Shown here: positions 17,023 to 25,825 of the stretch, piece by piece | How the letters are laid out: each line of letters begins with the position of its first letter | Position numbering within the stretch: the stretch's first letter is position 1 | Origin: Nitrospira sp. SG-bin2 | GTDB lineage: Bacteria; Nitrospirota; Nitrospiria; Nitrospirales; Nitrospiraceae | Assembly: GCA_002083405.1 (NCBI GenBank) | Contig: LVWT01000019.1 | Coordinates: forward strand, 38,465 to 102,464 | Length of the DNA stretch: 64,000 nucleotides | Direction of reading: 5' to 3' | The notes under the pieces: model-generated | Seen by the model: the letters and a program-made list of their open reading frames with translations, nothing else | Database searches by the model: none | Told to the model about the DNA's origin: nothing | Made by a program: the position numbers and the translations under genes

Positions 17023-17060
17023 TCACGCCGTTCTCGCGAAAGCATCACATTTCTGTCACA
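17023..17060. promoter_or_regulatory. Four 11-bp-phased TCACA-like repeats (putative OmpR/PhoB-type binding array)
   Basis: TCACG, TCGCG, TCACA and TCACA start at 17023, 17034, 17045 and 17056, again with an exact 11-bp step. The core CATCACATTTCTGTCACA here is nearly the same as CATCACATTTTTGTCGCA in the array at 13267-13315. It lies about 65 bp upstream of the beta-propeller gene start at 16958, which leads into the two-component operon. Confidence 0.65.
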
Positions 17061-17224
17061 AGGTTGGGCTTCGGCCATTGACCTGTGGAGCCCGGTTGGC
17101 TTCAAGAGCAGGGAAGCAGAAGGATGATGAAAATGTATGGGATTGGACAACGGGTGTGTGTGAACGCCGTGCGTTTAACAAGCAACGGGCCGCAAGCGAG
17201 ATTGAGACGTGTGCGTGGCTTTTC

Positions 17225-17962
17225 TTAATGCGCTTTCATAAACATAATGTCCCCATAATACGCCGTCACGCGTTCTTTCGTGTTGTCCGTATCGCTCATG
17301 ATCGCCACGCCGTTAATGAACGGAGGCTCCTCACCGAACGCCTTCGTATAGTCCTCGTAGATATTGCGCGATTCATCGATCCACACGCCGATCTTTTGGG
17401 GACCGCTTTCCACGACCACCATCTTGACAAAATCGGTATAGGCATTATCGATCACCGCGCCGACCGGCGCCTTTCTTTCCCAGACGTAGTTGATCGCTCC
17501 GATCGGAATGTCTCCGAACAAGACTTGGCCCGCCTTATACTTGAGCTTCTTTCCAAAACTCACCTTATCGGGGTCGTATTCAAATGTGATGTAGAGGCGG
17601 GCCGGATAATCGTCGCCGTCTTTTCGCGTCGCATCGCTGGTCTTGAGTAAGTTATCGACCTTCCATTGCCACCGCACGACAGGAAACTCTTTAGGGTCGA
17701 TCTTCACTGCTTTGGTCAACCCGGAAGCCGATGCATCGCTCCTGGCCTTGATGACGACACGCTCGCCGTCTCTCACCAATTCGTATGTCGTCAGCTTGGG
17801 GATATTTTTGAAGGTGAGCGGCTTCCAGCCGTCGGGCAGGCGGCTGCCCGGTTCGCTTGTGGAAAACTTCCCCACCTCAAGCACCGTCTCACTCTGTGCC
17901 CAGAGCCATGCCGGAGCGTATAACAGCCACATCCCAAGAAGTACGCTCGTCACTACTAGCAT
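17225..17962 (-). CDS. DUF3047 exported protein
   Basis: A 245-residue protein with a signal peptide (MLVVTSVLLGMWLLYAPAWL). The mature part is a jelly-roll-like beta domain with the DUF3047 landmarks WKPLTFKNIPKLTTYELV, VVRWQWKVDNLL, DDYPARLYITFEYDP, and VVESGPQKIGVWIDESRNIY. Function unknown; the family is common in Gram-negative bacteria. The ATG at 17962 is preferred since the signal peptide begins there, although the frame is open to 18028. It lies downstream of the flavoprotein on the same strand, 190 bp away. Confidence 0.85.
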   Translation of the reverse strand: MLVVTSVLLGMWLLYAPAWLWAQSETVLEVGKFSTSEPGSRLPDGWKPLTFKNIPKLTTYELVRDGERVVIKARSDASASGLTKAVKIDPKEFPVVRWQWKVDNLLKTSDATRKDGDDYPARLYITFEYDPDKVSFGKKLKYKAGQVLFGDIPIGAINYVWERKAPVGAVIDNAYTDFVKMVVVESGPQKIGVWIDESRNIYEDYTKAFGEEPPFINGVAIMSDTDNTKERVTAYYGDIMFMKAH

Positions 17963-18149
17963 CTTACTGTTTCGCTCTTTGAGGGCCGACGTGTTTTGCC
18001 TTCGGTCGCGCGCGTCAAATACACACACCGAGCTTCCTTGCGCTCTCTTCCGGGATGGGGCCTGATTGATCTTCCACTGCGCGCGTCCAACGAGGGCCTT
18101 CCGAGGCCGCGCGTTGCGCGAGCACAGAAGATCATCAGGCTCCGTCCAC

Positions 18150-19706
18150 TCACCCCCGTCTCATCCAGGCAAACAGTTTGACCAGGATATCCTTGGTGCG
18201 TTGCGAAAAGTGCGCCTTGCGCCAGAGATTGACAACTTTCTTGTTCACCTCAGCCTGGGTCGGATAGGGATGGATCGTTGCGGCCAAGGCCTTCGCGCCT
18301 GCGCCGGCTTTCATAAGGACCGAGAACTGGCTGATCATGTCGCCGGCATGTGACGCAACAATCGTCGCGCCTACGATTTTATCCGTATCCTTCCGGATAT
18401 GAATTCTGGCGAACCCTTCATCTTCCCCATCAAGAATTGCGCGATCCACTTCATCAAGCTTATAGGTGTAGGTTTCAACCTCGATGCCCTTCGCTTTCGC
18501 ATCCTTCTCGTACATTCCGACATGCGCGATTTCCGGCTCCGTAAAGGTACACCAGGGCATGGTCAAGGACTCAACGCTGGCATAGGCCAACCCCAGGGGA
18601 TGTGGAAACAAGGCATTCTGGATCACGATTTGTGCCATCGCATCGGCGGCATGGGTGAACTTGTACCGTGAGCAAATATCCCCGGCTGCATAGATGCTCG
18701 GATTGGTGGTCTGCAATCGGTCATTGACCTTCACCCCGGACTTGTCGTACTCGACCCCGACGGCATCCAGCCCAATACCTTCGACATTCGGCGCTCGTCC
18801 GACTCCGACAAGGATTTCATCAACCATCACATCAAACTGCCGCCCATGTGAATCCACGGTCATCCGTTTGCCGAGCTCTGTCTTCTGAACTTTCAACTCT
18901 TTCCCGCAACAGAGGAGCTTCACGCCGTCGCGCAACATCCGCTGTTCGACAATGGCCGCTGCGTCACGATCCTCGTTCGGCATAATGCCATGCTCGGCTT
19001 CGACCAGATAAACTTGGCTCCCGAATCGCGCGAAGGATTGCGCCAGCTCACATCCGATCGGGCCTGCCCCGATGACGCCGATACGCGCCGGCAATTCCGT
19101 CAGCGAGAACACCGTTTCATTAGTGAAATACCCTGCCTCTTTCAATCCCGGCGTCGGAGGGGCAGCCGCACGGGCGCCCGTGCAAATGGCTGCTTTCGCA
19201 AAGGTTAGGGTTCGGTTTCCTGCAGACCCATCGACCTGGATGGCGTCAGAACCGGCAAATCGGCCGCTGCCGATATACACATCCACCCCTAATTTCGCGT
19301 ACCGATGGGCTGAATCGTTCCGGCTGATGCGAGCCCGCAATTTTCGCATCCGCGCCATGACGGCCCCGAAGTCGTATTTTACCCCGGCGGGGACATGGAG
19401 GCCGAACTCAGCAGCATTGCGCAGATCGGCCCACGCCCTGGCAGCACGGATCATCCCTTTCGACGGCACGCAGCCGACATTCAAACAATCGCCGCCCATC
19501 AAATGTTTCTCGATCAACGCGACCTTAGCCCCCAGACTCGCGGCAATAACCGCCGTGATCAATCCGGCGGTTCCTGCCCCGATGACCACGATGTTGTACC
19601 GGCCAGCCGGCTCTGGATTGACCCAATTGCCGGGATGGACATTGGCGACGAGCTGTTGATTGTGCTCATCATTCGGCAAAACAAGGCTTTGGTCATACTC
19701 CGCCAT
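18150..19706 (-). CDS. Mercuric-reductase-like FAD/NAD(P) disulfide oxidoreductase
   Basis: The 518-residue flavoprotein has an FAD-binding NIVVIGAGTAGLITAVIA, the redox-active GGDCLNVGCVPSK, a second dinucleotide site (IGVIGAGPIGCELAQSF), IYAAGDI, and a C-terminal dimerisation domain with HPYPTQAEVNKK in the place of the usual catalytic His-Pro segment. It lacks the N-terminal HMA domain and the C-terminal Cys pair of true mercuric reductases, so mercury reduction is doubtful. The next gene downstream on the strand is DUF3047, and the gene upstream is a TVP38/TMEM64 membrane protein. The oxidoreductase-TVP38 pairing recurs in bacteria and is sometimes fused. Confidence 0.9.
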   Translation of the reverse strand: MAEYDQSLVLPNDEHNQQLVANVHPGNWVNPEPAGRYNIVVIGAGTAGLITAVIAASLGAKVALIEKHLMGGDCLNVGCVPSKGMIRAARAWADLRNAAEFGLHVPAGVKYDFGAVMARMRKLRARISRNDSAHRYAKLGVDVYIGSGRFAGSDAIQVDGSAGNRTLTFAKAAICTGARAAAPPTPGLKEAGYFTNETVFSLTELPARIGVIGAGPIGCELAQSFARFGSQVYLVEAEHGIMPNEDRDAAAIVEQRMLRDGVKLLCCGKELKVQKTELGKRMTVDSHGRQFDVMVDEILVGVGRAPNVEGIGLDAVGVEYDKSGVKVNDRLQTTNPSIYAAGDICSRYKFTHAADAMAQIVIQNALFPHPLGLAYASVESLTMPWCTFTEPEIAHVGMYEKDAKAKGIEVETYTYKLDEVDRAILDGEDEGFARIHIRKDTDKIVGATIVASHAGDMISQFSVLMKAGAGAKALAATIHPYPTQAEVNKKVVNLWRKAHFSQRTKDILVKLFAWMRRG

Positions 19707-19763
19707 CACGTCCGACCTTTCTGCAAACTACTCAGGCATCTCTCACGTTTCAGAGAATTCTGA

Positions 19764-20501
19764 TCACGACGGTTTCTCTAAGAACTTCTTGTACACGATC
19801 GGCGCCAGAGCCAGCAGCCCCAACAACACGAACGCGCCGATGACGTTCGGTGAGGCGATTTCTTTCAGGGAACTGATCGTGCCAAGCTGACGCCCGGCAT
19901 AGGCATAGACGAACGACCCCGGAATAATCCCGATGGCTGTCGCCGCCACATACGTCCCGACGTTCACGCGGGTCAGCCCTGAAACAAGGTTGACCACGAA
20001 AAAAGGAAACAGCGGGATCAATCGCAGCGTTAACAAGTAACTGAAGGCATTCTTGGCGAATCCTTGTTGCACCGGTTCGATCCACCTGCCGAACTTCTGC
20101 TCGACCCAATCGCGCAGCAGATATCGTGCGGCAAGAAACGCCAGCGTGGCGCCGGTCGTAGCTCCGAGATTCACAAACAGCGTGCCAATCACCCCGCCAA
20201 ACACAAATCCTCCCGCCAGAGTGAGGATCACTGCGCCAGGGAGCGACAGTCCCGTGACGACGATATACGTAAGAATGAAAATCCCCACGGATACGGCGTA
20301 ATTGGACTCGGTAAATGCCAGCAGCTGATCGCGGTTTTGTTTCAACGCATCGAGCGAAAGATATTGCCCCAGATCGAAATACAAGAACGCGCCGATCGCA
20401 ACGGCGATAACCGCTGCAATGACCATCCTTCCAGCATTGAATCCCCTGGCCTGCCCAGAAACCGGCATGTCATTCTGCATAGCAACCTGTTGATCTATCA
20501 T
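19764..20501 (-). CDS. TVP38/TMEM64 family membrane protein
   Basis: The 245-residue protein has six or so hydrophobic helices and the VTT/DedA-like core: YIVVTGLSLPGAVILTLAGG, FGGVIGTLFVNLGATTGATL, the RLIPLFPFFVVNLVSGLTRV segment and GIIPGSFVYAYAGRQLG. Family members act in membrane lipid or ion homeostasis, without a fixed substrate. The ATG at 20501 follows GGAGCCACC. It sits 58 bp upstream of the flavoprotein and probably shares its transcript. Confidence 0.9.
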   Translation of the reverse strand: MIDQQVAMQNDMPVSGQARGFNAGRMVIAAVIAVAIGAFLYFDLGQYLSLDALKQNRDQLLAFTESNYAVSVGIFILTYIVVTGLSLPGAVILTLAGGFVFGGVIGTLFVNLGATTGATLAFLAARYLLRDWVEQKFGRWIEPVQQGFAKNAFSYLLTLRLIPLFPFFVVNLVSGLTRVNVGTYVAATAIGIIPGSFVYAYAGRQLGTISSLKEIASPNVIGAFVLLGLLALAPIVYKKFLEKPS

Positions 20502-20692
20502 GGTGGCTCCATACGTTGCTGTCAATGGCACGACTTCAATCTATGGGTTTTGTCGGTCGATATGCAGGATTCTTACAGCTTGACTGCCTATACGTGTGAA
20601 GACTGCTTTACTCGTCCAACAGACGAGCGTAGTCGGAGGACGAGATACACTTCACGAGCGACGCTGTATGTTACAGGAAAGGCTCTGAGCGG

Positions 20693-20926
20693 CTATGGCC
20701 TGGGTGTGCTGAAGGCGGGGGCTGCCCCACTGAGGGTAGTGCCGACATCCTGAAGCCAAGTTCGTTGAGGCCGGCAGGCCTTCGAGGACTGCCCTTCGTA
20801 CTCCGCCTTGTGCGGCCGAGTCGAGCAGGCATCTTCGCGAATCGTGGCATGTTCATCGGTCAAGGAGAGGTCTGGACCGGCACATCCGAGACCGAGGAGT
20901 AGGAACATGAGAGTTATGACAAGCAT
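20693..20926 (-). CDS. Possible small lipoprotein
   Basis: An open frame of 77 residues begins with MLVITLMFLLLGLGCAGPD, a good lipoprotein signal with cysteine at residue 15. The rest (SLTDEHATIREDACSTRPHK and so on) is polar with two more cysteines and matches no family I know. There is no convincing ribosome site and the frame is open 46 codons further upstream. Plausible but weakly supported. Confidence 0.4.
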   Translation of the reverse strand: MLVITLMFLLLGLGCAGPDLSLTDEHATIREDACSTRPHKAEYEGQSSKACRPQRTWLQDVGTTLSGAAPAFSTPRP

Positions 20927-21038
20927 TGCAGTATCCAGAAACACAACATCGTAATGCTTAGATTGTATCGGTTGGGAACCTATTCGGCCAGTTCTTCTGA
21001 AAACTGTAGCATCCATACAGAAGACCCTCCGCTTCCAA

Positions 21039-21605
21039 TCAGCGTTTGGTTGCGTCATGTTCAATGTCGAGCCGGCCTACTGCGCGCTCGAATGGATCGA
21101 TCACTCCGTCGTGATTTTGATCGAGCTCCGGGAAATGGTCGTGCAGCAATCCTGTGGTTTGAGGAACAATCACCCGCCCCGTCCGACGATCCCGCCCGTA
21201 ATCATACCGTCGCGGTTGTTCCAGCATTCCAAAATGGGCAACATTCGCCGGGATCGGAGGCTGTGGCTCAACGACGGTCATCGGTTGCGCGCGCCTCTTC
21301 TGTTTCTTCGAGCCGATTTTCTTGGACACACGGGCTGAATGCGAGGGCCTCTTTGCCTTGATCGCTATGGTCTTGTCCGAGACAGAGTGCGGAGAATTCT
21401 TGCTCGCGATCTTCCAGCGCACAGAAGGAACAGACTTGTCCGATGCAAGTGGTTCAACCAGAGACTGTTTCATCTCTTTCTTCAATGTCGCCGGTGAGGA
21501 CGCATGGGACAGACCGGGAACCCAAAGATGACAGAATATGACAACCGGTCCAATCAGTCCCAAGGTGAACATTCTGCATACCGTCATAGAGCGGCGTGGA
21601 GCCAT
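21039..21605 (-). CDS. Exported EF-hand-motif protein
   Basis: A 188-residue protein with an N-terminal hydrophobic signal (MFTLGLIGPVVIFCHLWVPG within residues 12-31), a Lys/Ser/Arg-rich middle section, and, near the C-terminus, DQNHDGVIDPFE, a full match to the EF-hand loop (Asp-x-Asn-x-Asp-Gly-x-Ile-x-x-x-Glu). GGATGGG upstream supports the ATG at 21605; a start at 21572 is possible. Function unknown, calcium binding likely. Confidence 0.65.
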   Translation of the reverse strand: MAPRRSMTVCRMFTLGLIGPVVIFCHLWVPGLSHASSPATLKKEMKQSLVEPLASDKSVPSVRWKIASKNSPHSVSDKTIAIKAKRPSHSARVSKKIGSKKQKRRAQPMTVVEPQPPIPANVAHFGMLEQPRRYDYGRDRRTGRVIVPQTTGLLHDHFPELDQNHDGVIDPFERAVGRLDIEHDATKR

Positions 21606-21776
21606 TGGTGTCCCATCCAGTGTTGAGCTTCTCAAGTGTACCAGGGCCATTATTCACACTATTTCCATTACTTACACGAATATTTCATATTCCATCCGGT
21701 CTCTCTACAGCGTCCGGTCATATCCCAGTTGCCATGATACCCCTCGCTGCCGTAGTCTCCGCCTACGGAGGCCATC

Positions 21777-22421
21777 ATGGATGAGAGCAATCGCCTGACG
21801 AAAACCAAAGAGCAATGGGCGAAAGCCCGGAGGGGCGGGGAAGAGCGGGAAGTATTCTACGAGGGCGATAGCCGCCTGCCACCGGGGCAACACCTCGTTG
21901 AAACGTTCCCTGTCCTGGATCTTGGATTCAAGCCTGAGATTCCGTTGACTGAATGGGGACTGACAATCGGAGGCTTTGTGACGGCCCCGATCACCTGGAC
22001 CTGGGAACAATTCATGGCGCAGCCTCAATTCACCGACCTGTCCGACTTCCATTGCGTGACCTCATGGAGCCGCTTCGACAATCAGTGGATAGGCGTCAGT
22101 TTCAAGCACATCATGTCGGTGGTGAAGCCGCTTACTCTCGCAAAATTCGTGCTCTTCAAGTCATATGACGATTACACGACCAATCTTCCGCTCGAAGTCT
22201 GTAACGATGGCGATGTGCTCCTAGCCCATACCTGGAACGGCAAGCCGCTGAGCAAAGATCATGGCGGGCCAGTTCGGGTCATCGTCCCGAAACGCTATGC
22301 CTGGAAAGGCGCGAAGTGGGTGAAGGAAATTACCTTTGCCGACAAGGATGAGAAGGGGTTCTGGGAAGTCCGGGGATATTCCAATACGGCACTGCCGTGG
22401 GAAAACGATCGCTACGGTTAA
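21777..22421 (+). CDS. Sulfite-oxidase-like molybdopterin oxidoreductase
   Basis: The 214-residue protein has the fold landmarks of the SUOX/MsrP family: PGQHLVETFPVLDLG, LTIGGFVTAPITWTWEQF, and DFHCVTSWSRFDNQWIGVSF, where the cysteine is the usual Mo ligand, followed by HGGPVRVIVPKRYAWKGAKW. No signal peptide is present, so it is probably cytoplasmic, and there is no C-terminal dimerisation domain. GGAGG lies 5 bp before the ATG. Its stop is 4 bp from the convergent stop of the YdbL gene. Substrate unknown. Confidence 0.9.
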   Translation: MDESNRLTKTKEQWAKARRGGEEREVFYEGDSRLPPGQHLVETFPVLDLGFKPEIPLTEWGLTIGGFVTAPITWTWEQFMAQPQFTDLSDFHCVTSWSRFDNQWIGVSFKHIMSVVKPLTLAKFVLFKSYDDYTTNLPLEVCNDGDVLLAHTWNGKPLSKDHGGPVRVIVPKRYAWKGAKWVKEITFADKDEKGFWEVRGYSNTALPWENDRYG

Positions 22422-22425
22422 CGCG

Positions 22426-22761
22426 CTATTTCTTCATCCAGCCGCCGGGGCCTTCGACGTAGTTCCCCGGCTTGGTCTTTTCAATCGCTTTTTCCCCTGC
22501 CAGTGATTCGACCGCACTCACGCTCGCTCCATCTCGGCGGGCAATGTCCTGATAGGCCTGGCGGCGTTTCTTATTGATCTCCTCGGCGAGCGCCTGCGCC
22601 TCAGGATTTGCCGGATTGACGGCCCCCAGGTAGCCGGTACTTTTTTCTCCAACCAGACCTTTCGTTTTGGCTTCTTCGAGCGAAAGAGCAAAGACAGGCT
22701 GCGCACAAAGCAGGCATCCCACCGCCACACCCAATAGAAGTTTTTGTATCCATACCATCAT
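22426..22761 (-). CDS. ydbL: YdbL family (DUF1318) periplasmic protein
   Basis: A 111-residue exported protein (signal through ~residue 25, QPVFA) with the DUF1318 pattern: SLEEAKTKGLVGEKSTGYLG, then EEINKKRRQAYQDIARRDG, SAVESLAGEKAIEKT and a final GPGGWMKK. In enterobacteria YdbL supports the YdbH-YnbE complex that bridges inner and outer membrane for phospholipid transport. The gene order ydbH-ynbE-ydbL is kept here, with 14 bp between ynbE and this gene. Confidence 0.92.
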   Translation of the reverse strand: MMVWIQKLLLGVAVGCLLCAQPVFALSLEEAKTKGLVGEKSTGYLGAVNPANPEAQALAEEINKKRRQAYQDIARRDGASVSAVESLAGEKAIEKTKPGNYVEGPGGWMKK

Positions 22762-22775
22762 GACCGTATCTCCCG

Positions 22776-23006
22776 CTAAAATAAGCCGCTCTCCTCGGAC
22801 AGCACCTTATCCAAATCCTTGTCCACCTTGACACGAATCTCATGGTCGATTTTGACGTTCAAATTGATCGTGATCGGCTTATCCGGCGCCATCACTTCGA
22901 CACGAGGCGTACAGGCTCCTGTCGCAACCAATATCCCTCCCATCACCAACCCTATCGCTGTCGTCATACTATGCGAGCGCCGCATTGCAAACCTCATCTC
23001 GATCAT
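22776..23006 (-). CDS. ynbE: YnbE-like lipoprotein
   Basis: A 76-residue lipoprotein; signal ends ATGAC near residue 32, and the mature part is the YnbE pattern PRVEVMAPDKPITINLNVKI followed by DHEIRVKVDKDLDKVL. YnbE is the outer-membrane partner that completes the beta-sheet bridge with YdbH in E. coli. Its ATG overlaps the ydbH stop (ATGA, 23003-23006), which fixes the start and indicates coupled translation. Confidence 0.9.
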   Translation of the reverse strand: MIEMRFAMRRSHSMTTAIGLVMGGILVATGACTPRVEVMAPDKPITINLNVKIDHEIRVKVDKDLDKVLSEESGLF

Positions 23007-25792
23007 TGCCGTTTATGCTTCCTCTCGACTGCATCTTGAAGATCATCGACAAGGCGCAGGCTTTTCAAGAGGGCCGGAATGTGTTCTTGCACGGTCAGAT
23101 TGAAATTCACCGGAGGAATCTTCTTGAGATCCGGATTTCTACCTTCCAATCGAGCCGTCAGCATCAGCGTCCCGGTTTCAGCGTAGTCTACACCAACTCG
23201 CAGCAATGTATAATGAAAGTTGTTTAGCGCCTGTGTCACCAGATGCAACTGGGTATTGGTCTCCGAAATGACGGTTGATGACTCCGGAGTCGATCCGTAG
23301 CGTATGACCCCTCCCGGAGGGAGCGCAGTCACCATCCCATCTTTGACCGTCAGTCCTCCAGGCGTGATCGCAATCGGCAACGTTCCATTCAGGGTCCCGG
23401 TTCCTTGTATCCCCTGATTGTGTTCCACGCTCAGGACCTTGGCCAGATCCAGATCTCGCAGTATCACTGTCGCATGATAGGGTGGCTTGGCAACGTCCGC
23501 CAGGATACCCGGGCTGGCGACCGAGCCTCCGAACATCTCACATCTGAAATCTTTCGCCTCAATGACCTGCAGTCCCTCATGAAGTTTCCATGATCCTTGG
23601 AGCAGTGAAGACAGGTTCGTCACTTCAATGCCAATCTGTACCGATCCGATGGTCACCGGCGCCGGTTCGACAGTCACCAGCGAGTCAAACCCATTTGTGC
23701 GTAAGGTCATCGTTGTATTGGCGTCTTTGACGACATACTCGTCATACCGGCCGGACAGTTTATCGGCGACGATCTTGATCGTTCCTGATGTCAGCTGAAA
23801 TCCATGCGCCGGATCCCCCGATCCGCCCGACCACGAGGCGTCGATCGTGGACGCGACCCGGCCATCCAGTATTTCTAGCGGCATCGGCAATCCGGAAATT
23901 AGCCGGCTCAACCGGCGATCTTCGCTATCAAAGACAATGGGACCGATCATGCCGTGCGCGGTGCCCTGCCCTGCCGTAAACGGCTGCTCAATCTCGGCTG
24001 TGACCAAACTCGCGCGCAAGGGAGCGTCAATACGAAGATCCGCCCTGATCCCTGCTTGATTGGCGGTAAACCGGACTTTCCAATCCGTCGCAGGAACTTT
24101 CAATGGAGCAAGATTGGGCGACACGCCACCCATTGAGATCCTGCCTTGCGCATTCCAAGATTTTGCGGTGACTTCAGCAAGCTGCAGCGCGAGGCCGGCT
24201 TGATCAATATGAATGTCCTGGCCCATCACGTTCATCGTTGAAAGACGCATCGCCACAGTCGCCGGCCCGGCGCTGCAATGAATATCAGGGAGATCGCAAC
24301 GTACGGAAAGCCCGTCGGACAGCTGAAGCATCACCTTCGGCACGGCAACAGTCCCGTGGTGAATCTGCTTGACGGTCACGAACGATTCGGGGAAAAGCGT
24401 TCCTCCTATCGAGGCGTGTGTCAGAGACAAGGTTCCTCGGAGATCGGCCATCGCTTCTTGAGCAGACAGCATCTCAGTGATGGCTTTGGGAACGACTCCT
24501 GTCACCCGATAGGTTCCCTCCGCCGACACCAGCTCGCTCCCCGCTCCTTCTGCGCGGCTCGTTTGAAACTCCCCAACCAATGGTCCTGAAATTTTTCCGT
24601 AGGTCACATGCAGCGGCCCTTCAACGATCGTGCGTATCGGCGCCTCAGCCCAATACAGCATCCCCTTGACCGGCTCCCTGTTGTGAATGCTCAATGGCTG
24701 AGACCCGCGCGGGAGCATCATCCGCACAGCATCGGGAATGATGCGGGGTTGGGCGTTGACAGTCGCTGACATCAACACACCGGGAGCCAATGTCCATCCG
24801 ATCTGCATCGCGTTGCCGGTAAATGTGCCCCTGTAGGCCACTGTAATGTCATGTGCAACACCCTTCAGCGCAGGCAAGGTGCCGTTCAGACTGACATTTC
24901 CATCCAGGTGCGTGCGTGAATCCCTCCAGAGCGAGGTGAGCGTCGCCTCAGACGCCGCGGTTCCGGTCCAGTTCATCTCGAGCGCTCCTGTCACTTTTCC
25001 CAAATCCGGACCGATCGGAACAAGCAACGCGATAAAAGGCGCAAGTTCGCGGACATTCACCTCAAGCTGTCCTTTAATCTCAACCTGAGAACCGTTCGGG
25101 TGCGCCTGAGAGTGCCACGACACAATCGGCACGGTTTGGAGTCGTTGAGACACCAAGGTAGCCGACCAGGTGCTTGCTGAATTTCCAGCCACAGTCAGAC
25201 CATAGGACGCGGTATCACGGCCTTGGAATGTGAGATGTCCTCCGAGTTCCCCATCCCGATACTTGAGATTGCCGGCAATAGTCACCTTGCGAAGCGGGCC
25301 GGTCGCTTGCTCCCGAAAGATTGTGACCCGATCCAGCTGTAACTCATCGAAGGGAAGAATCGGCAAACGACGCAACAAATCACCGGCCGTCAACAAGCTC
25401 CAGGGCGACTCGTCGTCGTCAGCCTCACTTCGCGTCACCCCTTCCCCGTGATCGAGTCCGGACGCCGCCGAATTAAGCACTTGCACGGCGACATCGGGAA
25501 GCCACACCCGGGTGACTCGCCCACGCGTCAGCTCCGGCAACCGATAGGCAATCTCGGCGTTTGTAAGAGAGATGAGCACTTGCTCGCCGCCGATATTCTG
25601 CTGAAAGGCAACGACGGGGATGTGCATCCCGTCCCAACGCGGATACCCCAGCTGAATCATCACGTGCTTGTAGCCGTCCTGACGAAGTTCTTGAGCCAGG
25701 AAATACGATGCCGTTAACGGGAGGATCAAATAGATACCCACCACGGCCAGCACGCTGAAAAACAGACCGATCTGATATCGACGTGACAACAT
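23003..25792 (-). CDS. ydbH: YdbH-like AsmA-family intermembrane phospholipid transport protein
   Basis: The ~929-residue protein has an N-terminal membrane anchor (YQIGLFFSVLAVVGIYLILP) followed by a very long beta-rich periplasmic part, as in AsmA-like bridge proteins. Near the C-terminus it has MVTALPPGGVIRYG and ALNNFHYTLLRVGVDYAETG, signatures of the YdbH/dicarboxylate-transport family, then LTARLEGRNPDLKKIPPVNFNL. It forms an operon with ynbE and ydbL. GGTGA sits six bases before the ATG at 25792; upstream TTG and GTG codons are possible starts. Divergent from the cellulose synthase fusion gene. Confidence 0.9.
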   Translation of the reverse strand: MLSRRYQIGLFFSVLAVVGIYLILPLTASYFLAQELRQDGYKHVMIQLGYPRWDGMHIPVVAFQQNIGGEQVLISLTNAEIAYRLPELTRGRVTRVWLPDVAVQVLNSAASGLDHGEGVTRSEADDDESPWSLLTAGDLLRRLPILPFDELQLDRVTIFREQATGPLRKVTIAGNLKYRDGELGGHLTFQGRDTASYGLTVAGNSASTWSATLVSQRLQTVPIVSWHSQAHPNGSQVEIKGQLEVNVRELAPFIALLVPIGPDLGKVTGALEMNWTGTAASEATLTSLWRDSRTHLDGNVSLNGTLPALKGVAHDITVAYRGTFTGNAMQIGWTLAPGVLMSATVNAQPRIIPDAVRMMLPRGSQPLSIHNREPVKGMLYWAEAPIRTIVEGPLHVTYGKISGPLVGEFQTSRAEGAGSELVSAEGTYRVTGVVPKAITEMLSAQEAMADLRGTLSLTHASIGGTLFPESFVTVKQIHHGTVAVPKVMLQLSDGLSVRCDLPDIHCSAGPATVAMRLSTMNVMGQDIHIDQAGLALQLAEVTAKSWNAQGRISMGGVSPNLAPLKVPATDWKVRFTANQAGIRADLRIDAPLRASLVTAEIEQPFTAGQGTAHGMIGPIVFDSEDRRLSRLISGLPMPLEILDGRVASTIDASWSGGSGDPAHGFQLTSGTIKIVADKLSGRYDEYVVKDANTTMTLRTNGFDSLVTVEPAPVTIGSVQIGIEVTNLSSLLQGSWKLHEGLQVIEAKDFRCEMFGGSVASPGILADVAKPPYHATVILRDLDLAKVLSVEHNQGIQGTGTLNGTLPIAITPGGLTVKDGMVTALPPGGVIRYGSTPESSTVISETNTQLHLVTQALNNFHYTLLRVGVDYAETGTLMLTARLEGRNPDLKKIPPVNFNLTVQEHIPALLKSLRLVDDLQDAVERKHKRQ

Positions 25793-25825
25793 TGGCTTCA
25801 CCAAACGTAATACTGCTCCGATTGG

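Noticed and set aside
23003..25792. YdbH gene considered as a BcsB substitute for the cellulose operon
   Set aside because: Its C-terminal signatures and the ynbE-ydbL order make it a lipid-transport bridge protein; no BcsB-like carbohydrate-binding repeats are seen.
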